Both the position numbers and the translations under genes were made by a program. This document shows positions 9,418 through 17,560 of a stretch of DNA of 64,000 nucleotides, piece after piece (position 1 is the stretch's first letter; the number at the start of each line of letters is the position of its first letter). Source of the DNA: Prevotella sp. (lineage in GTDB: Bacteria; Bacteroidota; Bacteroidia; Bacteroidales; Bacteroidaceae); assembly GCA_022641735.1 (NCBI GenBank), contig JALCDQ010000004.1:1-64000 (forward strand), written 5' to 3'. A model generated the notes under the pieces. The model saw only the letters and a program-made list of their open reading frames with translations, did no database searches and was not told the origin of the DNA.

Positions 9418-9500
9418 CGATCTTTTAGGTCGTAAAAGATGGCTTTTTACATGCTAAACAACGGTTGTTTACCGTGTAAAAGGTCATTGTCTATAAGCGC
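9413..9500. repeat. 22-bp-phased intergenic array (c)
   Basis: Four consecutive 22-bp units: 9413-9434 (overlapping the stop codon of the OmpA gene), 9435-9456 (AAAAGATGGCTTTTTACATG), 9457-9478 (AAACAACGGTTGTTTACCGT) and 9479-9500 (AAAAGGTCATTG). The junction TTTACCGTGTAAA is a dyad. The CAACGGTTGTTTAC block recurs in array (d). Confidence 0.65.
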
Positions 9501-9525
9501 CTTCCGAAAGGATGGGCGCTTTTTT
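9495..9525 (+). terminator. Intrinsic terminator of the OmpA gene
   Basis: Stem AAGCGCC (9495-9501) with GGCGCTT (9515-9521) followed by TTTTT. It lies between convergent genes. Confidence 0.75.
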
Positions 9526-9555
9526 CATGCAATAAGCTGAAAAGAGAACGATGAT

Positions 9556-10185
9556 TTAGCTGAGCGTAAACAGGAAATTCTCACCATCAAACTCCCAATC
9601 TGCCAACTCATAACGTATCAGTCGCGCGAGGATTTTGATGATTAAGAAGCGCTTGATATGGGCTATTTTCGAGATAACCTCTATGGGCTGATGGGGATTC
9701 AGCCTCATCATCTCCATCAGATGGGATTCCGTATCCGTGTAAGGCATCATGTTTTCCTCCCTTTGCTCTTGTCGCCACATCTCCACAAAGACAGGCGAAG
9801 CGATGATATTCTCATCCTTTATCCGAATAAAAGCCACCTCTTTGCCCTTCTCATCGAGGGCATATACAGGCCTTGCAATGGCTCTTGGAATGGTGGCAAT
9901 CACGATATTGCGGCCCTCCACATGATAAGTCTTGAAACTGATGTCCGATTCCGGCTTGCAAAACTCATACGCCGCCTTATGCAACATATAGATTTCCTCA
10001 TCCGACTTGACACCCGACATCTCGCCGTCATCACGCACCCCGATGAGCAATCGGCCACCTTCAGTATTGGCAAATGCCGATACCGAGCGCGCAAGTTTCA
10101 GTGCATCTTCCACCTTATATTTAAAGTCTTGCTGCTGATGTTCGCCTTGCGCGATGAGTTCCTGCAGATATTCCTTGTCTGACAT
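9556..10185 (-). CDS. AlbA_2 (Schlafen-like) domain protein
   Basis: A 209-aa protein. The N-terminal AlbA_2 domain (residues about 10-130) shows the family signature: E(H)QQQDFKYKVEDALKLARSVSAFANTEGGRLLIGVRDDGEMSGV. The C-terminal part (about 150-209) is probably a winged-helix (IEVISKIAHIKRFLIIKILARL). AlbA_2 proteins are predicted nucleic-acid-binding regulators. Its start overlaps the stop of the upstream YitT gene by one base (TAATG), so the two are coupled. No target is evident. Confidence 0.85.
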   Translation of the reverse strand: MSDKEYLQELIAQGEHQQQDFKYKVEDALKLARSVSAFANTEGGRLLIGVRDDGEMSGVKSDEEIYMLHKAAYEFCKPESDISFKTYHVEGRNIVIATIPRAIARPVYALDEKGKEVAFIRIKDENIIASPVFVEMWRQEQREENMMPYTDTESHLMEMMRLNPHQPIEVISKIAHIKRFLIIKILARLIRYELADWEFDGENFLFTLS

Positions 10186-11078
10186 TAAGCCTGATAGCGC
10201 TTAGTCCTTACCTTAAATTTGTCGAAACCCTCACCATAGACACCGATGACAGCGCTTTGCGACACGAAGGCATGCGGGTCTATCTCATTGATAATACGGA
10301 AGATTTTTTGGCTTTCTCTCTTCTTTGCGAGGATGAAAAGCATTTTCACATCATTGCCGGAATAAAATCCTTGCGCGGGAACAACCGTACATCCACGATG
10401 TGGGTCTTTGTTAATGCGGTGTCCGATTTCCTCATATTTCTCCGAAATAATGAAGAACTGCACGGAGCGACGCATGGATACGACCACCTGGTCGATACAG
10501 AAAGCCGATACCAAGAGCACCACATAGCCATAGATTACCTGCTCCCAATTGTGGAGAACGAGGTAACTGGAAGAGATGATAACGATATCGATGAACATGA
10601 TGACACGTCCGAGAGAGATGTCACGATATTTATTGACGATGGCGGCAACGATGTCCGTACCACCCGTTGAGCCGTTAAAAGCCAATCCCATGCCCACTCC
10701 ACTGCCCGTGAAGATAGCACCGATGATGCTCGCCATGAAAGGTTGGTCATGCAAGAGATGCAGATTGCCTGCCGATGTTTGGAAAAATTGCAGGAACAAA
10801 GTCAATACCGCCACGGCATAAATGGTCTTCACACAGAACTTCCATCCCAATATCTTCAGCGCAATGAACAGAAGAATGGCGTTGATGACGAAGTATGTGG
10901 CTTGGGCGGGTATTCCTGTACCCCAATAAACGACAGAAGCTATACCCGGAACACCTCCTGTTGCGATATTGTTAGGCAACAGGAAGACCGTCCACCCGAT
11001 GCCGTAAGACACCATGGCAACGCCAATCATCACATAATCGCGTACCTCCTTGTATAACTTGTTCTTTCTTAATTGCAT
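10185..11078 (-). CDS. YitT family membrane protein (DUF2179)
   Basis: A 297-aa protein. The N-terminal YitT membrane domain has about five helices (residues 10-185), including GVPGIASVVYWGTGIPA and the conserved GSGVGMGLAFNGSTGGTDIVA. A C-terminal soluble DUF2179 domain (about 215-280) has RGCTVVPAQGFYSG and AFVSQSAVIGVYGEGF. Transport of an unknown solute is suspected for the family. It is translationally coupled to the downstream AlbA_2 gene; the -7 box is at 11102-11109. Confidence 0.9.
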   Translation of the reverse strand: MQLRKNKLYKEVRDYVMIGVAMVSYGIGWTVFLLPNNIATGGVPGIASVVYWGTGIPAQATYFVINAILLFIALKILGWKFCVKTIYAVAVLTLFLQFFQTSAGNLHLLHDQPFMASIIGAIFTGSGVGMGLAFNGSTGGTDIVAAIVNKYRDISLGRVIMFIDIVIISSSYLVLHNWEQVIYGYVVLLVSAFCIDQVVVSMRRSVQFFIISEKYEEIGHRINKDPHRGCTVVPAQGFYSGNDVKMLFILAKKRESQKIFRIINEIDPHAFVSQSAVIGVYGEGFDKFKVRTKRYQA

Positions 11079-11101
11079 GGCATTTTCTATTTTTCACGGT
11101 G

Positions 11102-11109
11102 CAAAGTTA
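11102..11109 (-). promoter_or_regulatory. Promoter -7 box for the YitT-AlbA_2 operon
   Basis: Minus-strand TAACTTTG, 24 bp upstream of the ATG at 11078. No clear -33 element. Confidence 0.5.
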
Positions 11110-11202
11110 CAATGAATTCTTGGAATATAGTCATTTTTTACCTCTATTTTTTCGGATAAGTCATATATTCGCCTTTATATTTTGTGCAGAAATAAAGGGC
11201 TT

Positions 11203-11988
11203 TTATGCGATGACCTGATAGTGGAGCAAGGCATTTCTGACACCATCCTCATCGATAGGCGTCGTCACATAGTCAGCGCTTTTCTTGACTTCGTCAAGCC
11301 CATTCCCCATTGCCACGCCGATGCCTGCCTGTCTGATAATCGGTATATCGTTGCCTCCATCACCGAAAGCCATCGTTTCCGCAACGTCCAGATGCTCAAA
11401 TTGCGCCATGGCAAGCAATCCCCGCGCCTTGTCGATGCCCTTGGCAGTGATGTCCACAAAAGCCGGATGCCATCTGCCCAACGTACATTCATGAAGTTCG
11501 GGAGCCAGTTCTGCCTCTTGCTCAGCGGTGATAAAAGGCGTCACTTGCAGGATGCGCTCGTTGCGGATGTCGTCATAAGTCTTCGAAAAATCGATGTTGT
11601 CGACCTTCAGACCTTGCTGGAAGATGCGTTCAAAGAGAGGTCCATTATTATGCACGACAAAACTTTTCTCACCTACCACTACCGTCGGATAGCCCTTGCG
11701 GTCGCTGTCTTTGAGAATGATTTCCACATCCTTGCGCTGCATTTCATGGCAGCACACCTCCTCGTTGCCGATGAAGCAATAGGCGCCATTGGTCGTTATA
11801 TAGCCATCGATGAGCGTTTCAATCTGCGATAGATTATTGATGATGCTGACAGGGCGGCCTGTTGAGATGAAAACCTTTACTCCATTGGCCTTCGCTTTAC
11901 GGAGAGCATCCACCGTGGAGTCAGGTATCAGGTGGGTCTGAAAACTCACTAAAGTGCCGTCGATGTCGAAAAATAATGCCTTAATCAT
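11203..11988 (-). CDS. Cof-type HAD-IIB phosphatase
   Basis: A 261-aa haloacid-dehalogenase hydrolase of the Cof/IIB subfamily, which dephosphorylates small sugar phosphates or nucleotides in the cytoplasm. Motif I is FFDIDGTL (residues 6-13), motif II is FISTGRP, and motif IV is AFGDGGNDIPII. A type II cap lies between motifs II and III. It appears monocistronic, with its own -7 box (TAATTTTG, 12013-12020). Substrate range in this family is broad and cannot be predicted. Confidence 0.92.
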   Translation of the reverse strand: MIKALFFDIDGTLVSFQTHLIPDSTVDALRKAKANGVKVFISTGRPVSIINNLSQIETLIDGYITTNGAYCFIGNEEVCCHEMQRKDVEIILKDSDRKGYPTVVVGEKSFVVHNNGPLFERIFQQGLKVDNIDFSKTYDDIRNERILQVTPFITAEQEAELAPELHECTLGRWHPAFVDITAKGIDKARGLLAMAQFEHLDVAETMAFGDGGNDIPIIRQAGIGVAMGNGLDEVKKSADYVTTPIDEDGVRNALLHYQVIA

Positions 11989-12012
11989 AATGTCCTTTCA
12001 ACTTTTCGACTG

Positions 12013-12020
12013 CAAAATTA
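12013..12020 (-). promoter_or_regulatory. Promoter -7 box for the HAD phosphatase gene
   Basis: Minus-strand TAATTTTG, 25 bp upstream of the start codon at 11988. Confidence 0.5.
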
Positions 12021-12116
12021 CGAAAAAAAGAGCACATCCGGCACCCTCATAGTCATCTTTCTGCGCATTTGTTGATATCTGTCAATTTCATCGGAAATAT
12101 CGACTTGTTTTTCAGT

Positions 12117-12336
12117 CAACAATTGTTTGTTTTCCAATCAACGGTTGTTTACGTTGTAAAACAGGCTGATTCATCGAGTAAAACAGCCTGATTCACTCGG
12201 TAAAACAGGCTGATTTACTCAGCCCTTTGTGGCTAAGGGTTTTGAGAGCAATCATTGTTTATCGGATAATGAATGGCCTTTCATCTTCTGATAAGTAGCT
12301 TTTAATGCCCTTAAAGAGGGTCTTCTGATAAGTTAT
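12117..12336. repeat. 22-bp-phased intergenic array (d), ten units
   Basis: Ten contiguous 22-bp units in exact register, starting at 12117, 12139, 12161, 12183, 12205, 12227, 12249, 12271, 12293 and 12315. Most begin with a near-palindromic dodecamer (CAACAATTGTTT, CAACGGTTGTTT, ACAGGCTGATTC, ACAGCCTGATTC, ACAGGCTGATTT, CAATCATTGTTT, GAATGGCCTTTC). Units 3-5 are nearly identical; the others keep only the spacing and dyad. The array fills most of the gap between the divergent HAD and BlaI genes. Nothing else was recognised in 12021-12340. Confidence 0.75.
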
Positions 12337-12344
12337 TGACTATC

Positions 12345-12359
12345 TACGAAAAAATCGTA
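12345..12359. promoter_or_regulatory. BlaI-type operator O1
   Basis: TACGA-N5-TCGTA inverted repeat preceded by CTATC, matching the surroundings of the stronger site 70 bp downstream. A likely second binding site for the BlaI-family repressor encoded next to it. Confidence 0.6.
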
Positions 12360-12414
12360 AATTGTTAAATATCAAGCAAATTAATATTATTTAACGTCCT
12401 AATCATAACACTAT

Positions 12415-12431
12415 CTACGAAAATTTCGTAG
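12415..12431. promoter_or_regulatory. BlaI-type operator O2 overlapping the promoter
   Basis: CTACGAAA-A-TTTCGTAG, a perfect 8-bp inverted repeat around one base. It overlaps the -7 box TAGCTTTG (12429-12436), so a bound repressor would block transcription directly. Autoregulation of the BlaI/M56 operon is inferred. Confidence 0.75.
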
Positions 12432-12436
12432 CTTTG
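12429..12436 (+). promoter_or_regulatory. Promoter -7 box for the BlaI operon
   Basis: TAGCTTTG, matching TAnnTTTG, 21 bp upstream of the ATG at 12458 and overlapping operator O2. Confidence 0.65.
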
Positions 12437-12457
12437 CCTCCGTAAATAAATACAGAT

Positions 12458-12817
12458 ATGGAAAAACTAACTAAACAAGAAGAGGAAACCATGCAACTGA
12501 TTTGGCAGTTGGGAGCCTGCACCGTGCGCGCTATCGTTGAGCAAATGCCCGAGCCGAAAACGCCTTACACCACCGTGGCATCGATTGTCAGCAACCTCAA
12601 GACAAAGGGGTTTGTGACACAAAGCCGACAGGGCAACACCTATATTTATACGCCCGCCATTGCTGAAAACGACTATAAGAGCAAGTTTATGACGGGTTTT
12701 GTGCGCGATTACTTCAAAAACTCCTTCAAGGATATGGTCTCTTTCTTTGCAAAAGACGAGAAACTGTCACCCGAAGACTTGCAGGACATCATTCATGAAA
12801 TAGAGAAAGGATCGTAA
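12458..12817 (+). CDS. BlaI/MecI/CopY family repressor
   Basis: A 119-aa winged-helix repressor. The N-terminal domain begins EKLTKQEEETMQLIWQLGAC and contains the recognition region EPKTPYTTVASIVSNLKTKG (residues about 32-52), as in BlaI/MecI. The C-terminal part (about 70-119) is the dimerisation segment normally cut by the partner protease. It is followed after 3 nt by an M56 (BlaR1-like) peptidase gene, the expected sensor/protease partner. Two inverted repeats in the promoter are probable binding sites. No beta-lactamase gene is present, so the signal is probably another envelope stress. Confidence 0.93.
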   Translation: MEKLTKQEEETMQLIWQLGACTVRAIVEQMPEPKTPYTTVASIVSNLKTKGFVTQSRQGNTYIYTPAIAENDYKSKFMTGFVRDYFKNSFKDMVSFFAKDEKLSPEDLQDIIHEIEKGS

Positions 12818-12820
12818 AAG

Positions 12821-14083
12821 ATGGGCATATATCTCTTGAAAGTCAACATCTTGCTGGCATTGTTTTACGCCTTCTACAGGCTATTTTTCAGTCGCGACAC
12901 CTTCTTCGCATGGCGTCGTATCTTGCTCATGGCCTCTTATATGATGGCCCTCTGCCTTCCTTTGCTCGACGTGAGCGCATGGATGCAAGAGCAAGACAGC
13001 CTTGCGCAAGCCTCCGACATCTATACACAGGTGTTGCTTCCCGAACTTATTGTGTCACCGATAGCCACCTCCGTCTTTTCCTTCACCAATCTCTTGCTGG
13101 TCCTTTGGATAGCAGCTATGGCGTGCCTATCGGTGCGTTTTTTCCTGCAACTTGGCTCTATCCTCCACTTGGGATGGTCATCAGAGTCGAAAACCATCAA
13201 TGATGTGAAGGTGAAAGTACTGAAAAATATGGACAGTCCGTTTTCTTTCTTCCACTGGATATTCGTCAATCCGAAGGCACAAAGCGAAGACTCATTGGCC
13301 GAAGTGCTCATCCATGAACAGGCACATGCCCGTCAGTGGCATTCCATAGATATTCTTTTCTCCGAGCTTTTCACAATTTTTGCCTGCTTCAACCCATTTG
13401 CATGGCTTTTGAAGCGTGAGGTCCGCATCAATTTGGAGTATCTTGCCGATGAGGAAGTGCTCGATGAAGGCCACGAAAACAAGGCTTATCAGTATCATCT
13501 TTTAGGGCTTGCTTATCATAAAAGCATGACAACGTTGTCTAACAATTTCAATATTTTACCTCTTAAAAAACGTATCAAAATGATGAACAAAAAACGCTCG
13601 AATGAGCTCAAGAGATTTTCTTATCTCTTATTCTTGCCATTGGCAGGGATTCTCATGGTGGCTTGCAACCTCGATTCCAAGCCTCAAAAGGCAGAAGGAG
13701 AACAAACCAAGACCACAGCCGTTGCCACTCCTCAAAAGGCAGCAAAAGGCAATGTGAAAGCCCAAGGAAAGGTTTATGAGGTAGCGGAACAGATGCCTGT
13801 TTATCCGGGAGGTGTACAAAAACTGATAGAATTCCTAACGGAAAATGTCAAATATCCTGAAGCTGCCATGAAAAAAGGCATCGAAGGACGGGTCATCGTG
13901 TCATTCGTTGTCAATACAGACGGCTCTGTTTCTGACGCTAAAGTCGTGCGCAGCATCCATCCTCTATTAGATAAAGAGGCGCTCCGCATGGTGAACAGCA
14001 TGCCGAAATGGACACCCGGAAAGCAGAATGGGCAAGTTGTAAGAGTGAAATACAACGTTCCGATTTCCTTTAAACTTAAATAG
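12821..14083 (+). CDS. BlaR1-like M56 metallopeptidase fused to a TonB C-terminal domain
   Basis: A 420-aa membrane protein. N-terminal helices (residues about 3-20, 30-50, 85-115) precede the M56 zinc-protease motif HEQAH (165-169), with the likely third ligand in EYLADEEV (206-213). Another membrane segment follows (268-282, SYLLFLPLAGILMVAC). A low-complexity K/A/Q linker then leads to a TonB C-terminal domain (about 325-420: YPGGVQKLIEFLTENVKYPE through VKYNVPISFKLK). It lacks the penicillin-binding sensor domain of classical BlaR1; the TonB domain may sense or contact outer-membrane receptors. It probably cleaves the BlaI-type repressor encoded just upstream. This M56-TonB architecture occurs repeatedly in Bacteroidota. 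Confidence 0.9.
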   Translation: MGIYLLKVNILLALFYAFYRLFFSRDTFFAWRRILLMASYMMALCLPLLDVSAWMQEQDSLAQASDIYTQVLLPELIVSPIATSVFSFTNLLLVLWIAAMACLSVRFFLQLGSILHLGWSSESKTINDVKVKVLKNMDSPFSFFHWIFVNPKAQSEDSLAEVLIHEQAHARQWHSIDILFSELFTIFACFNPFAWLLKREVRINLEYLADEEVLDEGHENKAYQYHLLGLAYHKSMTTLSNNFNILPLKKRIKMMNKKRSNELKRFSYLLFLPLAGILMVACNLDSKPQKAEGEQTKTTAVATPQKAAKGNVKAQGKVYEVAEQMPVYPGGVQKLIEFLTENVKYPEAAMKKGIEGRVIVSFVVNTDGSVSDAKVVRSIHPLLDKEALRMVNSMPKWTPGKQNGQVVRVKYNVPISFKLK

Positions 14084-14097
14084 AACTCTCTCTAAAG

Positions 14098-15159
14098 ATG
14101 AATAGATTTTCCCAAATTATTATTCTCTTGGTTGCTTGCCTTCCTATGAAGGCAGGCAATTTAAATCTTGTTCAAAAGGGCGACAGTTGCATGGAGGCTT
14201 ATGATAATTATCATGCCTTGCAGTTCTATGAGGCTGCTTTCAAGGAAAACGACAATCCTGAAATACGCCGAAAACTTGCTAACTGCCTTTATGAAAGGGA
14301 CTCTTATCGAAGATGCGCTGATTTGCTGTCGCCTCTTCCTCAGGATTCCCTCAGCCATAAGGCCCTCCGCCAGCTCTTCTATTGCTATAAATATCTTGAC
14401 CAGAAGAAGCTCTATAAAACCTTAGGAAATACGATTTTGGAGCGTTATCACATGGATGGAGAGGTCTTGGCTGACCTTGCGGCAAGCTATATAGCAAATG
14501 ACAATCCCGACAAAGCCTACATTCTCACCTGTGAATATTATCTGAAGGACTCCACGAATATAGCCGTCAATCATCAATTCGCAGATGCCTGTTTCATCAA
14601 AGAGTTATATCCTTTGGCAGCCACCATCTATGAGAAAATGCTGAAAGCGGGCGTCGAGACCTATAGCGTGTATTATTCCCTGGGCGTATGTCATGAGCAA
14701 CTGAAGGCGATGGACAAGGCGAAGGCGACTTTGGAGAAAGCCGTTGCGCTCAGCGATTCCACTAAAGCCGGCGCACTCTATTATCTTGGCTATGTGGATA
14801 ATGAGCTGAAGCTCTACAATGAGGCCACTCCTTGTTTTCTGAAAGCCCTTCAACTCTATGAGCCCGACCCATCGGTGATGTATATTTCCTATAGCGGTTT
14901 GGCGGAAAGTTACTATCAGAAGCAAAACTATCGGCAGGCATCCTATGCCTTCAAGAAGGCTTTGGAGGTGAATCCGAGTGCCCTCACCGCCAATTATTAC
15001 TTAGGCGCATGCTATGAGCAGATGAATGACCGGCAGAATGCCATCTTCTGTTACAACGGTTTTCTGAGCTCTGCCGCCATGCTGAAGGAAAAGAGCAAGG
15101 CCATGGAAGAAATGATTTCCTTTGCCCAAAAACGGATAGCTGATTTGAAGAAACATTAA
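14098..15159 (+). CDS. Periplasmic TPR-repeat protein
   Basis: A 353-aa protein with a signal peptide (MNRFSQIIILLVACLPMKAG) and tandem TPR-like helical hairpins through its length (e.g. AYDNYHALQFYEAAFKENDN, VYYSLGVCHEQLKAMDKAKA, LAESYYQKQNYRQASYAFKK, ANYYLGACYEQMNDRQNAIF). TPR arrays are protein-binding scaffolds. It lies 14 bp after the M56-TonB gene and 5 bp before an aspartyl protease gene, so it is very likely part of the BlaI-controlled operon and may present substrates or partners to one of the two proteases. Confidence 0.85.
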   Translation: MNRFSQIIILLVACLPMKAGNLNLVQKGDSCMEAYDNYHALQFYEAAFKENDNPEIRRKLANCLYERDSYRRCADLLSPLPQDSLSHKALRQLFYCYKYLDQKKLYKTLGNTILERYHMDGEVLADLAASYIANDNPDKAYILTCEYYLKDSTNIAVNHQFADACFIKELYPLAATIYEKMLKAGVETYSVYYSLGVCHEQLKAMDKAKATLEKAVALSDSTKAGALYYLGYVDNELKLYNEATPCFLKALQLYEPDPSVMYISYSGLAESYYQKQNYRQASYAFKKALEVNPSALTANYYLGACYEQMNDRQNAIFCYNGFLSSAAMLKEKSKAMEEMISFAQKRIADLKKH

Positions 15160-15164
15160 AAACA

Positions 15165-16364
15165 ATGTATAGACAGATGCGGGAAACCATACTATTCCTA
15201 TTATTATCCGTTGCTCTGATGAGCAAGGGACAAGATAAAATGCCTTTAGGAGCTTTTGCTATCGACTTTCATAGCCATATATATCTGCGCAATATCTTCA
15301 GCGGAAAGCCTGCTCATTTCCTTTTCGACACGGGTGCTGACTACGCTTATCCTGACAGCACATTTCTTGCAAACAGTCATTTTGCCTTCAAGAACATCGA
15401 GAGAGCCAATATAGGTGGTGCTGGAGGGCATCGTGTCATTGTGCCTCTGATTATGGACAAGATAACTAACCGATTTGGTCATGAGGTATATACGCCTCCC
15501 TACACGCCCGTCCTTCAACTCAAACCGCTGCTTGGTGACTTTGCTGACGGTATCATTGGCATAGAGTGTTTTCTGAATCGCGTGTTTGAAATCAACTATT
15601 TTCACAAGTATATGCGCATCTGTCAATCGGTGGATTCTTCGATGATTAAGGGCTTCACGCCAATTGCCTTTCTATTAAAGAAAAACCGCATTTATATCCC
15701 TGCAAGTATCTCTGTCAATAACACTGTTGTGATTTCAGGCCTAATGTCTGTAGATTTAGGCTCTGGAGGTTCATTTACGCTCACATCTTCCACGGCTGAG
15801 AAATATAAACTTGACTCCTTGATAACCCATAAATTGGGCTGGTATTATGAATATTATGGCATCGGAGGAGAGGGCGACTCTTATGATTTCAGGGCTTCCA
15901 AAGCCTCTATCGGTACATTTGAATTGAAGGACGTGGTAATGGACTATAGTTCGAATAAAGGCGGCGCTCTGTCTGACAGGGATTACATAGGTATCATTGG
16001 GAATGACATTTGGAGCCGTTTTGACGTCATCTTTGATTTGAAAAATGAGGTTATGTACCTTAGACCCAATGAAAATTACGCAGAGCCTTTCGGCGCAGGA
16101 CGATTGGGTTTCGGTTATGTAGATAGAAGTCAGACCTTAGGTTATTGGGTAGTGTCGGGGATGCAACAGGAAAGTAAGGCTGAGAAGGCTGGCCTAAAAG
16201 TAGATGATCATATTCTCTCCTTGAATGATACCCTAGTGAATACATTTGACATCGACCGACAGGACACGCTGTTTTCAGGTAGAAAGCACCTTGATTTGCA
16301 GATTCAACGGGGAAAGGAGATACATCGTATCAGCTTTGATACCGAAGACCCGCATCGCATCTGA
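15165..16364 (+). CDS. Secreted aspartyl protease with PDZ domain
   Basis: A 399-aa protein with a signal peptide (FLLLSVALMSKGQ). It has two lobes of retropepsin/pepsin-like fold: the first has the catalytic triplet FDTGADY (Asp55-Thr-Gly) and the second VDLGSGG (Asp197-Leu-Gly), each followed by a hydrophobic-hydrophobic-Gly strand. A C-terminal PDZ-like domain (about 310-390, AEKAGLKVDDHILSLNDTLV) follows. Having an Asp in both lobes suggests a single-chain active site rather than a retroviral-type homodimer, although the second triplet is DLG. It is the last gene of the BlaI-M56-TPR operon and lies tail to tail with a paralogue at 16388. Confidence 0.85.
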   Translation: MYRQMRETILFLLLSVALMSKGQDKMPLGAFAIDFHSHIYLRNIFSGKPAHFLFDTGADYAYPDSTFLANSHFAFKNIERANIGGAGGHRVIVPLIMDKITNRFGHEVYTPPYTPVLQLKPLLGDFADGIIGIECFLNRVFEINYFHKYMRICQSVDSSMIKGFTPIAFLLKKNRIYIPASISVNNTVVISGLMSVDLGSGGSFTLTSSTAEKYKLDSLITHKLGWYYEYYGIGGEGDSYDFRASKASIGTFELKDVVMDYSSNKGGALSDRDYIGIIGNDIWSRFDVIFDLKNEVMYLRPNENYAEPFGAGRLGFGYVDRSQTLGYWVVSGMQQESKAEKAGLKVDDHILSLNDTLVNTFDIDRQDTLFSGRKHLDLQIQRGKEIHRISFDTEDPHRI

Positions 16365-16387
16365 TGAAAATCCCTACGGAACGAAGG

Positions 16388-17560
16388 TCATCGCTCGGTG
16401 GTCACTTCCTTATTGAAGCCTTTCTCATCGCGTAAGGTGAATCTGTATTTCTGCCATTCTACGAAAGGATAATGCACGAATTCACCGAAACTGCGGATAG
16501 CCTTGCCGTTGATGGCTAATATCACATCACCTTGCCGCATGCCCTTCTGATAGGCTTCGCTGCCTTCCCAAATGAGACCCACGACTGCCCTGTCATCTAC
16601 CGGCACAAACGCCACGCCCATCTGCTTGTTGCCCACTTCCACGCTGTCGGCATCATTCTTCGGTTGGAAGATAATCTGACGACGGAAAGGATTGATGATG
16701 ATGTTGCCGTAACGGAGTATCCGCGCTCCGATGCGCGACGACCCTTGCGTGGTGATGGTGCGCACATTCATGAAAGAGAACTCATCCCATTTGAGGCGGT
16801 CGAGATGCAGGAAAGCCACCTCGTCCTTGTTCTCCGTTCCATAATTGCCGATGACGAGATTGCCTTGCTGACGTCCCTCCACCTGTGCATTCACCTGTTT
16901 GCTCTTATAGGCATGAGCATCGAAGCTCGCTTTGTTCATCGTATAGAGAGGACGGGAGCCGAGGTCGAAGAGCGCCTCATCCACATGCCGGATGAAAGGA
17001 CTCGTCAGAACATAAGGCACAAACCATTTGAGCTTATACTTGACTGCAAAGCCGGGCTCTTCATCAAACAGATTTCGGCGGTCGGTGAGGATGAGTATCT
17101 TGCGCTCGGCATCAATCTTGGCACAGAGGCCTTTATTGAAGATGTCAAAGCCGAGGATAGCGTCATACTTGCCTTTGACCAAAGGCCGTGGCAGCACCGA
17201 CGCCACATAGTTGCTCACGACGAGCCTCCCTATCCTGAAGGGCGGTAGCGCAATCACCTTGACAGTGTCCTGCCGGTTGTTGGCATCATGAGAAACCACC
17301 TTGCCCAACTCCGTCCAATAGTTGATAGGCGCTCCCTTGAAGAGCATTCCTTGACTACTTCCGGTGTCGAGGTTGAAGCGCAGCATACGCCCTTCCATTT
17401 CCGCCTCGATATAGATTTGGTCGTCTTCAATCTCGATGGGAATGGTGTCGCAGAAGTCTTTCTGCGACAGGTCGAAATTGGTGTTATAGCCGTGCATCTG
17501 CGCCGTTGCCGTCAGCGTGACGAGCAACAGCAAGGGCAAGAGAATTCTGAAGTGTCTCAT
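16388..17560 (-). CDS. Secreted aspartyl protease with PDZ domain (paralogue)
   Basis: A 390-aa protein with the same architecture as its convergent neighbour: signal peptide (LLPLLLLVTLTATAQ), first triplet LDTGSSQ (Asp65), second triplet FDLGSRP (Asp199), and a C-terminal PDZ domain (about 305-370, AYQKGMRQGDVILAINGKAI). The two genes are separated by only 23 bp. It starts at the base next to the MgtC stop codon and shares that transcript. Sequence similarity to the neighbour is low outside the motifs, so this is an old duplication or independent recruitment. Substrate unknown. Confidence 0.85.
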   Translation of the reverse strand: MRHFRILLPLLLLVTLTATAQMHGYNTNFDLSQKDFCDTIPIEIEDDQIYIEAEMEGRMLRFNLDTGSSQGMLFKGAPINYWTELGKVVSHDANNRQDTVKVIALPPFRIGRLVVSNYVASVLPRPLVKGKYDAILGFDIFNKGLCAKIDAERKILILTDRRNLFDEEPGFAVKYKLKWFVPYVLTSPFIRHVDEALFDLGSRPLYTMNKASFDAHAYKSKQVNAQVEGRQQGNLVIGNYGTENKDEVAFLHLDRLKWDEFSFMNVRTITTQGSSRIGARILRYGNIIINPFRRQIIFQPKNDADSVEVGNKQMGVAFVPVDDRAVVGLIWEGSEAYQKGMRQGDVILAINGKAIRSFGEFVHYPFVEWQKYRFTLRDEKGFNKEVTTER

